In this document: piece after piece, positions 1 to 5,290 of the stretch | How the letters are laid out: every line of letters begins with the position of its first letter | Position numbering within the stretch: position 1 is the first letter of the stretch | NCBI GenBank assembly: GCA_902795665.1 | Contig: CADBMA010000066.1 | Coordinates: forward strand, 1 to 5,290 | Direction of reading: 5' to 3' | Length of the DNA stretch: 5,290 nucleotides | DNA from: an uncultured Rhodospirillales bacterium | GTDB lineage: Bacteria > Pseudomonadota > Alphaproteobacteria > RF32 > CAG-239 | Position numbers and translations under genes: made by a program | The notes under the pieces: generated by a model | What the model was told of the DNA's origin: nothing | Databases searched by the model: none | The model's input: only the letters and a program-made list of their open reading frames with translations

Positions 1-1022
1 CCCTGTTCATCAGCGACATAGTTGCCGGAGAACAAAGACTCCCCGCCGTCCTGAGCTTTGATGTTGAGGGTGTCGTCATTATAAATTGCACCGCCAGCGG
101 CGTTGGGGCGACCTGTTTCATTGGCATATTGTTCCATCGTGTCATAACCTTTTGCTGCCAAAAATTCTTCAACAGTTTGATAGCCTCGTTTCTGAACATA
201 TTCTTCCGGAGTGGATACACCAGAGTTTTGTAACAGCATTTCTAAAGCAGTTTTATATTCAGAAACCTTGACATAGTTGTCCTTAAAAATACTATTGACT
301 AAAGTTATGGTGCCAGAATTACTAATCGCGCCGCCAAAGGCACTGTAATCGGTTGAGGTTGCACTATTGCCGATAAAGTCACCATAGATATCGCCGATGG
401 TGACAACATTAAAAATCGCGCCGCCACGTCCATTTACACTATTGCCGATAAAATTGCCATAGATATCGCCGATGGTGTCAAGATTATAAATCGCTCCGCC
501 GCTGGCTTGAGCAAATGCTGATGTTGCACTATTATCGATAAAGTCGCCGTGGATATCACCGATGGTGCCACGATTATTAATCGCGCTACCATAGGAAAAA
601 ATGGGTGATGTCAAACTATTGCCGATAAAGTCGCCATAAATATCGCCGATGGTGCCGTCATTTCTAATCGCGGCACCGTTTCTATCATATGTTAAATCAA
701 ACCAATAGCCGGTAAGGTCGGTTGCTGAAATGTCGGTTCTGTTGTCCAAGCGGGTTTGCGAAGTGATACCGTCTTTTATTTTCAGTTTGTAATAATGATT
801 GGTTAAGGTTTGCGTGGTTTCATCATAGTCAGGGATATTATAGATGTCATCACCGGTGGTCTCAGTGGTTTCGGTCAAAGTAAAAGCACTGGCAATCGGC
901 GATTTGCCCTCAGCATAAAGTTTATCCAAAGTCGGCTCATATTCCGCCAAAGCCGCGCCACTCAAGCCCGCCGTGCTCAAAAAAGTCCCCGCCAGCAACA
1001 ATCCATAAAATCTATTATTCAT
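1..1022 (-). CDS. Exported Pmp/autotransporter-like beta-helix surface protein, 3' end missing
   Basis: This reading frame is open for 340 codons and runs off the left edge, so only the N-terminal part is present. Residues 1-26 form a Sec signal peptide: a basic N-terminus (MNNR), a hydrophobic core and an ALA cleavage site before EYEP. From about residue 110 the protein carries repeats in which G(G)AI-x-N alternates with FxxN (F132-N135, F161-N164, F191-N194, F216-N219). This is the pattern of chlamydial polymorphic outer membrane proteins, whose passenger folds as a beta-helix. Residues 258-305 are a charged, probably helical insertion, after which GGAIYN resumes at 310-315. The product is probably surface exposed or secreted. 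A C-terminal autotransporter barrel would be expected but lies outside the window, so the anchoring mode is unknown. The start at 1022 gives a normal signal peptide and has a weak AGGTTGAG ribosome site. An in-frame ATG at 1040 would add six residues and is less likely. Confidence 0.85.
   Translation of the reverse strand, partial: MNNRFYGLLLAGTFLSTAGLSGAALAEYEPTLDKLYAEGKSPIASAFTLTETTETTGDDIYNIPDYDETTQTLTNHYYKLKIKDGITSQTRLDNRTDISATDLTGYWFDLTYDRNGAAIRNDGTIGDIYGDFIGNSLTSPIFSYGSAINNRGTIGDIHGDFIDNSATSAFAQASGGAIYNLDTIGDIYGNFIGNSVNGRGGAIFNVVTIGDIYGDFIGNSATSTDYSAFGGAISNSGTITLVNSIFKDNYVKVSEYKTALEMLLQNSGVSTPEEYVQKRGYQTVEEFLAAKGYDTMEQYANETGRPNAAGGAIYNDDTLNIKAQDGGESLFSGNYVADEQ
108..251 (-). repeat. Four 36-nt units encoding a 12-residue helical repeat
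   Basis: Residues 258-305 of the surface protein divide into four 12-residue units: TALEMLLQNSGV, STPEEYVQKRGY, QTVEEFLAAKGY and DTMEQYANETGR. Every unit has Glu at position 4 and Gly at position 11. The last three also share Thr at position 2 and an aromatic residue at position 6, and the middle two end in GY. The composition suggests short helices, unlike the beta-strand rungs on either side. The first unit is the most diverged. I do not recognise this repeat as a named family. Confidence 0.6.
363..656 (-). repeat. Four near-identical 42-nt coding repeats (GTIGDIYGDFIGNS units)
   Basis: Copies lie at 363-404, 438-479, 528-569 and 615-656. Each encodes a variant of [DGV]TIGDI[YH]G[DN]FI[GD]NS. 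Their start-to-start spacings of 75, 90 and 87 nt are all multiples of three, so the frame is kept. The copies differ at only a few bases, whereas the linkers between them vary and carry the GAIxN half of each rung. The pattern fits stacked beta-helix coils made by tandem duplication. Near-identity at the DNA level suggests recent expansion or gene conversion. Confidence 0.85.
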
Positions 1023-1070
1023 ATTCTCAACCTTTAACATATATAACGGCAATTTTTACATTCTACAAAA

Positions 1071-1099
1071 AATCTATATCCTTATCCGCGAAAAAGCAA
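1071..1099 (-). promoter_or_regulatory. Candidate promoter of the beta-helix protein gene
   Basis: Read on the minus strand, TTGCTT (1094-1099) is followed after 17 bases by TAGATT (1071-1076), about 50 bases upstream of the start at 1022. Each hexamer matches the sigma-70 consensus at only four positions. Its place just downstream of the parvulin terminator supports a separate transcription unit, but chance matches are common in DNA this rich in AT. Confidence 0.3.
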
Positions 1100-1119
1100 G
1101 CAAAATAACTTATAAATTA

Positions 1120-1144
1120 ACCCCCTTCTTGCTCAGAAGGGGGT
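1120..1144 (-). terminator. Hairpin terminator after the parvulin gene
   Basis: A perfect inverted repeat, CCCCCTTCT / AGAAGGGGG, extended by one A-T pair, surrounds a five-base loop. It starts 19 bases past the parvulin stop codon. On the minus strand the hairpin is followed by TTAATTTATAAG, a weak U-tract. It probably ends parvulin transcription before the surface-protein gene. A second complementary pair (1100-1106 with 1146-1152) could extend the structure. Confidence 0.7.
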
Positions 1145-1163
1145 AATTTTGCTTTTCAGAAAA

Positions 1164-1976
1164 CTATTTAATCATTTTGCCGTCTAAAGAATATTTTTCA
1201 ATTTTTGCATTTTGTCCTACAGTAGACAGCAATTTTTTTGCTGCCTCTTGCGCCAAAATAGCCTTGAGCTGAGGCTCTGCATCTTTGTATGACAACGGCT
1301 GAGAATTGCGGACATCATCAACAACAATAATATGATAACCAAACTGAGTTTTTATCGGTTTTTGCGAAAATTCACCTTTTTTCATTGAAAAAGCAACATT
1401 TCCAAAATCAGGAACCATCATATCTTTTGTAAAATATCCCAAATCAATCCTTTTTTCTTTAGAATATTGTTTTGCCAATTCATCAAAATTTTCACCTTTA
1501 GCAATCTTGGCAACAACATCATTGGCCACATTTTCATTATCCACCAAAATATGGCGAGCTTTTATTTCTTTTTCAGAAACAAAATTTGTCTTGTATTGAT
1601 CATATAATCTTTTCAATTCTTTTTCATCAATCTGTTTTTCAAGCTCTTGCTTCATATACAAACGAGCGGCAATGTCATTTCCGGCAGCTTCAAGCTGTTT
1701 GCGATATTCTGCTGACTTTCTAACATCAGATTTATTGGCGGCTTGTAACAAGGCACGGCTGCTAACCCAAGCATCAAGAGCCTTGCCATAAAAGGTATCC
1801 CATTTTTCCTGAGTATGAATTTGCGGTGCGCCATCATAAATCTTTCTAATTTCGGCAACAGTAACCTTTTCACCGTTAACAACAGCAGCAACTCCGTTTT
1901 TTCCTTCAGCATGAGCGCTGACAGAAGCCGCAAGCATAAGAGAAGCAGCTGCTGCAGCAAGATATTTTGTATTCAT
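1164..1976 (-). CDS. Periplasmic parvulin-type peptidyl-prolyl cis-trans isomerase (SurA/PrsA-like)
   Basis: The 270-residue product should catalyse cis-trans isomerisation of X-Pro bonds and act as a folding chaperone for exported proteins in the periplasm. Residues 1-24 are a signal peptide ending in AHA before EGKNG. No lipobox cysteine is present, so the mature protein is soluble. Residues 25-137 form a helical N-terminal chaperone-like region beginning VAAVVNGEKVT, typical of SurA/PpiD/PrsA proteins. The parvulin domain covers about 138-222 and keeps both signature histidines: H142 in KARHILV and H215 in TQFGYHIIVV. The loop before DLGYF is short and lacks the usual GGDLG pair (it reads KEKRIDLGYF). 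The tail from 223 is helical. A strong GGAGG ribosome site at 1985-1989 lies eight bases from the ATG and fixes the start. The gene is divergent from secA and ends in its own hairpin. Which parvulin subfamily it belongs to is uncertain. Confidence 0.9.
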   Translation of the reverse strand: MNTKYLAAAAASLMLAASVSAHAEGKNGVAAVVNGEKVTVAEIRKIYDGAPQIHTQEKWDTFYGKALDAWVSSRALLQAANKSDVRKSAEYRKQLEAAGNDIAARLYMKQELEKQIDEKELKRLYDQYKTNFVSEKEIKARHILVDNENVANDVVAKIAKGENFDELAKQYSKEKRIDLGYFTKDMMVPDFGNVAFSMKKGEFSQKPIKTQFGYHIIVVDDVRNSQPLSYKDAEPQLKAILAQEAAKKLLSTVGQNAKIEKYSLDGKMIK

Positions 1977-2043
1977 TTAACATTCCTCCAAAAAGTAAAA
2001 CTAATTTCGTTATACCCGAAAATAAAAAAAATCCAAGCAAAAT

Positions 2044-2071
2044 ATTATCCAAAGTTCATAACTTTAGTCAA
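2044..2071 (-). promoter_or_regulatory. Probable sigma-70 promoter of the parvulin gene
   Basis: On the minus strand TTGACT (2066-2071) is followed after 16 bases by GATAAT (2044-2049). Each hexamer matches the sigma-70 consensus at four or five of six positions. It would start transcription near 2037, giving a leader of about 60 bases that ends at the GGAGG site. Confidence 0.55.
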
Positions 2072-2075
2072 ACTA

Positions 2076-2103
2076 TTGACTTTATTAATTATAAACATTA
2101 AAT
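2076..2103 (+). promoter_or_regulatory. Candidate sigma-70 promoter of secA
   Basis: TTGACT (2076-2081) is a good -35 element. The -10 is less clear: TTAAAT at 2098-2103, after 16 bases, is the best candidate in this AT-rich stretch. Transcription would start near 2110, about 30 bases ahead of the secA ATG. No SecM-like leader gene fits between this promoter and secA, so the E. coli style of secretion-sensing control is not visible here. Confidence 0.45.
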
Positions 2104-2139
2104 GTATGTTTGACTTTTAATTTATCAAGGTGGAACTAA

Positions 2140-4881
2140 ATGATAGGCAAAATTGCAAAAGTATTTTTCGGCAGCGCAAATGAGCGTTTTATAAAAAAAC
2201 AATACAAAACAGTTAATAAAATCAACGCATTGGAACCGGTTATCGCAGCTCTAACCGATGATGAACTTCGCAACAAAACTGTAGAATTTCGTGACAGATT
2301 AAAACTTGGCGAAACTTTGGATGACCTTCTGCCTGAAGCTTTTGCCGTTGTGCGCGAAGCCGCAAAACGCACCTTGGGACAACGCCATTACGATGTTCAG
2401 CTCATTGGCGGCATTGTTTTGCACAAAGGTATGATTGCCGAAATGAAAACCGGTGAAGGTAAAACTTTGGTTGCCACCCTTGCAGCTTATTTGGAAGCAT
2501 TGTCCGGTCAGGGAGTGCATATTGTAACCGTCAATGATTATTTGGCAAAGCGTGATGCCGAATGGATGGGACAAATTTATCGCTTTTTGGGACTTAGTGT
2601 TGACTATATTGTTCACGAAAAAAATGACACCGAACGCCGCGCCGCCTACGCCTGTGACATTATTTACGGCACCAATAATGAACTTGGTTTTGACTATCTG
2701 CGCGACAACATGAAATTTAATCTTGAAGATATGGTGCAGCGTCCTTTCAACTTTGCCATTGTCGACGAAGTTGACTCAATTTTGATTGATGAAGCACGCA
2801 CCCCGCTGATTATTTCCGGTGCTGCCGAAGATTCTTCTGAAAAATATGTCTTGGTTAATAGCATTATTCCGTTTTTGACCGATTCTGATTATGAAAAGGA
2901 CGAAAAAGCCAAAAGTGTAGTCTTGACTGAAAGCGGTATGGAGCACGTGGAAAAATTGCTCAAAGAAAAAGGGTTGATAAAAGAAGGCGGACTGTACGAT
3001 ATGGGAAATGTCGGACTGGTACAACACGTTAACAACGCTTTGCGCGCTCACAAAATGCAGATTCGCGATGTGGATTATATTGTCAAAGACGGCAAAGTTG
3101 TAATTATTGACGAATTTACCGGCCGCATGATGGAAGGCCGCAGATATTCTGACGGATTGCATCAGGCAATTGAGGCCAAAGAAGGAGTTAAAATTCAATC
3201 TGAAAATCAGACTCTGGCTTCAATTACATTTCAAAATTATTTCCGTTTATATCCCAAATTGTCCGGCATGACCGGTACAGCCATGACCGAAGAAGCTGAA
3301 TTTGTGGATATTTATGGTTTGTCTTGTATCGAAATTCCCACCAACCGTCCGGTAAAACGCGAAGATTTGCACGATGAAATTTATCGCACCGCTGAAGAAA
3401 AATATGATGCAATTATCAAAACTATTTTAGACTGTCATGCTAAAGGACAGCCTGTTCTGGTTGGCACAACCTCAATTGAAAAATCGGAACTGGTTGCCGA
3501 CTTGCTGCACAAAAAAAGTAACGTTAAATTTGAAGTTTTGAATGCTCGTCACCATGAACGCGAAGCAGCCATTGTCGCTCAAGCCGGCGTGTCAGGAGCA
3601 ATCACCATCGCAACCAATATGGCCGGACGCGGTACCGATATTCAACTCGGCGGCAATCCGGATATGCGCCTTAAAAATATGCTGAAAGGCGATGAAACTC
3701 CAGAACAAATCGAAGCTCTCAAACAGCAAATTAAAGCAGAAATTGAAGCTGATAAAACCAAAGTTATTGAAGCCGGCGGATTGTTCATTCTTGGAACTGA
3801 ACGCCACGAAAGCCGGCGTATTGATAACCAATTGCGCGGACGTTCCGGACGTCAGGGCGACCCTGGAACTTCAAAGTTTTTCTTATCAATGGAAGATGAT
3901 TTGATGCGGATATTCGGCTCAGAAAGAATGTCTGCAATGCTTGAACGCATGGGAATGCCTAAAGGTGAGCCTTTGGTCCATCCATGGATTAGCAAAGCCC
4001 TTGAAAAAGCACAGCAAAAAGTTGAAGAACGCAACTTTGATATCCGCAAAAATCTGCTGAAATATGACAATGTTATGAATGATCAGCGCAAAGTTATCTA
4101 TGAACAACGGCGCGATTTAATGTTGGCCGATGACGTAAGCGATACCATTAAAGATATGCGCGAAGAATTTTTGAGCGATATAACTGCCGCATACATCATT
4201 CCGGGAAGCGCACCAAATGAGTGGCGCATTGCTGAGTTGCAACAAGAAATCGGCCGTGTTACCGGATTTTTGTTGCCTGCTGATGAGTGGAGCAAAGAAC
4301 CCGAGGCCGACAGCGACACCATGATTCAACATGTGGTTGAGGCGGTTGAACAGCAGCTTGAAGCTAAAAACAGCGGTTTGCCCGAAAAAATCGTGCGCTT
4401 GGTTGAAAAAAATATTTTGCTGCAAGTGCTTGATCAACTTTGGAAAGAGCATATCGCCAGTCTTGATTATATGCGTTATACTATCGTGCTGCGCGCCTAT
4501 GGGCAGAAAGATCCTTTGAACGAGTATAAAAAAGAAGCGTTCAATATGTTTTCTGATATGCTCGATATGCTGCGTGAACGCATTACCTTTATGACTTGCC
4601 GTGTTCAAATTCAGCCAGAAAATACTGAAGATTTACAGCTTCATAATTCTGCCACCAAAATTAAAGAAATTCACGAAACTCCTGTTAACTTGCTGAATGG
4701 CAGAGAAAATCAACCGGCAATTGCGGCTGAAATGAAAGAAAAAAGCACACCTTTCCGCTATTCTAAAGATAATATTGATCCCAACAATCCTGAAACATGG
4801 GGAAAGGTATCTCGAAATGACTTGTGTCCTTGTGGAAGCGGTCAAAAATATAAACATTGCCACGGCAAAATAGCTGTTTAG
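2140..4881 (+). CDS. secA: Preprotein translocase ATPase SecA
   Basis: SecA is the ATP-driven motor that pushes unfolded preproteins through the SecYEG channel at the inner membrane. The 913-residue product is close to the usual proteobacterial length (E. coli 901) and appears intact. Walker A is MKTGEGKT at 102-109 (K108), and the DEVD Walker B box is at 209-212, both numbered as in E. coli. The preprotein-crosslinking domain follows, roughly to 365, then SGMTGTAMTE at 375-384. The second nucleotide-binding domain carries GTTSIE (442-447), NMAGRGTDI (493-501) and the arginine-finger motif GRSGRQGD (567-574). The helical scaffold, wing and two-helix finger follow, with the fingertip tyrosine at Y787. 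A variable linker leads to a zinc-binding tail with C896, C898, C907 and H908, the SecB- and lipid-binding element. The ATG has an AGGTGGA ribosome site six bases upstream, and the N-terminus aligns with known SecA. The gene is monocistronic, with its own promoter and terminator. Confidence 0.99.
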   Translation: MIGKIAKVFFGSANERFIKKQYKTVNKINALEPVIAALTDDELRNKTVEFRDRLKLGETLDDLLPEAFAVVREAAKRTLGQRHYDVQLIGGIVLHKGMIAEMKTGEGKTLVATLAAYLEALSGQGVHIVTVNDYLAKRDAEWMGQIYRFLGLSVDYIVHEKNDTERRAAYACDIIYGTNNELGFDYLRDNMKFNLEDMVQRPFNFAIVDEVDSILIDEARTPLIISGAAEDSSEKYVLVNSIIPFLTDSDYEKDEKAKSVVLTESGMEHVEKLLKEKGLIKEGGLYDMGNVGLVQHVNNALRAHKMQIRDVDYIVKDGKVVIIDEFTGRMMEGRRYSDGLHQAIEAKEGVKIQSENQTLASITFQNYFRLYPKLSGMTGTAMTEEAEFVDIYGLSCIEIPTNRPVKREDLHDEIYRTAEEKYDAIIKTILDCHAKGQPVLVGTTSIEKSELVADLLHKKSNVKFEVLNARHHEREAAIVAQAGVSGAITIATNMAGRGTDIQLGGNPDMRLKNMLKGDETPEQIEALKQQIKAEIEADKTKVIEAGGLFILGTERHESRRIDNQLRGRSGRQGDPGTSKFFLSMEDDLMRIFGSERMSAMLERMGMPKGEPLVHPWISKALEKAQQKVEERNFDIRKNLLKYDNVMNDQRKVIYEQRRDLMLADDVSDTIKDMREEFLSDITAAYIIPGSAPNEWRIAELQQEIGRVTGFLLPADEWSKEPEADSDTMIQHVVEAVEQQLEAKNSGLPEKIVRLVEKNILLQVLDQLWKEHIASLDYMRYTIVLRAYGQKDPLNEYKKEAFNMFSDMLDMLRERITFMTCRVQIQPENTEDLQLHNSATKIKEIHETPVNLLNGRENQPAIAAEMKEKSTPFRYSKDNIDPNNPETWGKVSRNDLCPCGSGQKYKHCHGKIAV

Positions 4882-4882
4882 C

Positions 4883-4918
4883 ACAAAAAACCCTCGGTTA
4901 ATTCCGAGGGTTTTTTGT
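4883..4918 (+). terminator. Strong Rho-independent terminator of secA, bidirectional
   Basis: A perfect 15-bp stem (4883-4897 with 4904-4918) starts one base after the secA stop codon and encloses the six-base loop TTAATT. Its core is CCCTCGG / CCGAGGG, flanked by six A and six T, so there is a U-tract on either strand. It would stop secA transcripts efficiently and also block any leftward transcription. Confidence 0.95.
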
Positions 4919-4984
4919 ATCATAAATTCTCACACATCGTTTTAAGAATTTTCCTTGTTTTCTGCGGTGTTGAGGGGTATAAAA

Positions 4985-5018
4985 ATGTTCATTTTAAACC
5001 ATCGTTTAAAATGTACAC
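4985..5018. repeat. 34-bp imperfect palindrome, copy 1
   Basis: This copy has CATTTTAAAC and GTTTAAAATG arms around CATC. It differs from copy 2 at three of 34 positions, which break perfect symmetry in the centre and at the right end. It lies about 65 bases past the secA terminator and 140 bases before the prepilin start. It could be a weaker operator half of a pair or part of a dispersed repeat family. Confidence 0.85.
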
Positions 5019-5089
5019 TTATTATACTTCTTATGTTTAAAAAAATCAAGTAAAAATAATTTGCTGTACAAGCGTATTTTTGTCTACAA

Positions 5090-5123
5090 ATGTTCATTTT
5101 AAACGATCGTTTAAAATGAACAT
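5090..5123. repeat. 34-bp perfect palindrome, copy 2
   Basis: The left half ATGTTCATTTTAAACGA is the exact reverse complement of the right half, so all 17 pairs match, centred on the GATC core. It ends 35 bases before the prepilin ATG. No T-run follows it and it sits upstream of a gene, so an operator for a dimeric regulator is more likely than a terminator. The AAAC-N4-GTTT core resembles operators of some TetR-family repressors. That is analogy only; no regulator gene is in the window. Confidence 0.9.
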
Positions 5124-5126
5124 AAT
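5098..5126 (+). promoter_or_regulatory. Tentative promoter of the prepilin gene, overlapped by palindrome copy 2
   Basis: TTTAAA (5098-5103) and CATAAT (5121-5126) are 17 bases apart and match the sigma-70 consensus at four and five positions. Transcription would begin near 5133, giving a leader of about 26 bases. If this is real, the palindrome covers the -35 and spacer, where a bound repressor would block RNA polymerase. A different start, with TACAAA at 5085-5090 as the -10, is also possible. Confidence 0.3.
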
Positions 5127-5158
5127 TAACCATATTTTACAAAGAGAATCATATAGAT

Positions 5159-5290
5159 ATGTACATATCCTTGCTGAAAAAACACGTCCAACAAAAGGGA
5201 CGATCAATGGTAGAAATGCTCGGCGTTTTAGCAATAATTGCTGTGCTCTCAATCGGAGGGATAAAAGGATATTCATCAGCCATGCACCGA
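5159..5290 (+). CDS. Type IV prepilin or pseudopilin, N-terminal part only
   Basis: The frame opens at an ATG and runs off the right edge after 44 codons. The N-terminus is a textbook type III signal. A basic 14-residue leader (MYISLLKKHVQQKG) ends in Gly at -1. It is followed by RSMVE, with Glu at +5 (residue 19), and then the hydrophobic helix MLGVLAIIAVLSIGGIKGY. A prepilin peptidase (PilD type) would cleave after G14 and methylate the new N-terminus. The subunit would then assemble into a type IV pilus or a type II secretion pseudopilus through this helix. Arg at +1 is unusual, as Phe or Met is the norm. The ribosome site is weak (AAAGAG near 5141-5146). An internal ATG at 5207 would remove the leader and is rejected. 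Major pilin, minor pilin and pseudopilin cannot be told apart without the C-terminus. Confidence 0.85.
   Translation, partial: MYISLLKKHVQQKGRSMVEMLGVLAIIAVLSIGGIKGYSSAMHR

Noticed and set aside
2102..2113. Tiny ATG-TAT-GTT-TGA frame before secA as a SecM-like leader peptide
   Set aside because: Three codons with no signal sequence or arrest motif cannot act like SecM.
1815..2120. Plus-strand 101-codon open frame across the parvulin start and the divergent promoters
   Set aside because: It runs antisense to the parvulin signal peptide and through both promoters, with no ribosome site or domain.
4117..4608. Long minus-strand open frame of 163 codons inside secA
   Set aside because: It is antisense to a continuous conserved SecA reading frame, and its composition is typical of a shadow frame.
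4883..5123. Small mobile element bounded by inverted repeats between secA and the prepilin gene
   Set aside because: The 34-bp units are each self-palindromic, with no target-site duplication and no transposase. A paired operator or repeat family is the simpler reading.
4942..5133. Minus-strand 63-codon open frame across the two palindromes
   Set aside because: Its two similar peptide stretches (VHFKRSFKMNI and VHFKRWFKMNI) are simply the palindrome copies translated. It has no good ribosome site or recognisable domain, and it is better explained as intergenic DNA.
5094..5276. Minus-strand 60-codon open frame opposite the prepilin
   Set aside because: It is antisense to a clear type III signal peptide and has no family resemblance of its own.

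Overview
The window looks like chromosomal DNA of an AT-rich Gram-negative bacterium, most likely an uncultured, possibly host-associated alphaproteobacterium. Three things point that way: a full-length proteobacterial-type SecA with a zinc-binding tail, a divergent periplasmic parvulin gene next to secA (an arrangement I recall from Alphaproteobacteria), and a type IV prepilin N-terminus of the RSMVEMLGVLAII kind, which I associate with gut metagenome alphaproteobacteria. The lineage is an inference; no rRNA gene or other taxonomic marker is present.

Layout. Positions 1-1022 (minus strand) hold the N-terminal part of a large exported beta-helix surface protein with Pmp-like GGAI/FxxN repeats. 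Its 3' end lies beyond the left edge. A hairpin terminator (1120-1144) separates it from a complete parvulin-type peptidyl-prolyl isomerase gene (1164-1976, minus strand). A compact divergent promoter region (about 2044-2103) then leads rightwards into secA (2140-4881, plus strand), which ends in a strong bidirectional terminator (4883-4918). The last 370 bases hold two near-identical 34-bp palindromes (4985-5018 and 5090-5123) and the start of a type IV prepilin or pseudopilin gene (5159 to the right edge, plus strand).

The genes share a theme of protein export. SecA drives Sec-dependent secretion, and the parvulin is a periplasmic folding factor of the sort that helps outer-membrane and secreted proteins. 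The beta-helix protein and the prepilin are both exported envelope products. Nothing shows that they form one operon. There are two terminators and three or four apparent promoters, so the window reads as four transcription units.

The least ordinary signals are the twin palindromes ahead of the prepilin gene and a four-unit 12-residue repeat inserted within the beta-helix of the surface protein. No mobile element, CRISPR array, tRNA or rRNA gene was seen, and no gene-free stretch exceeds 300 bases.
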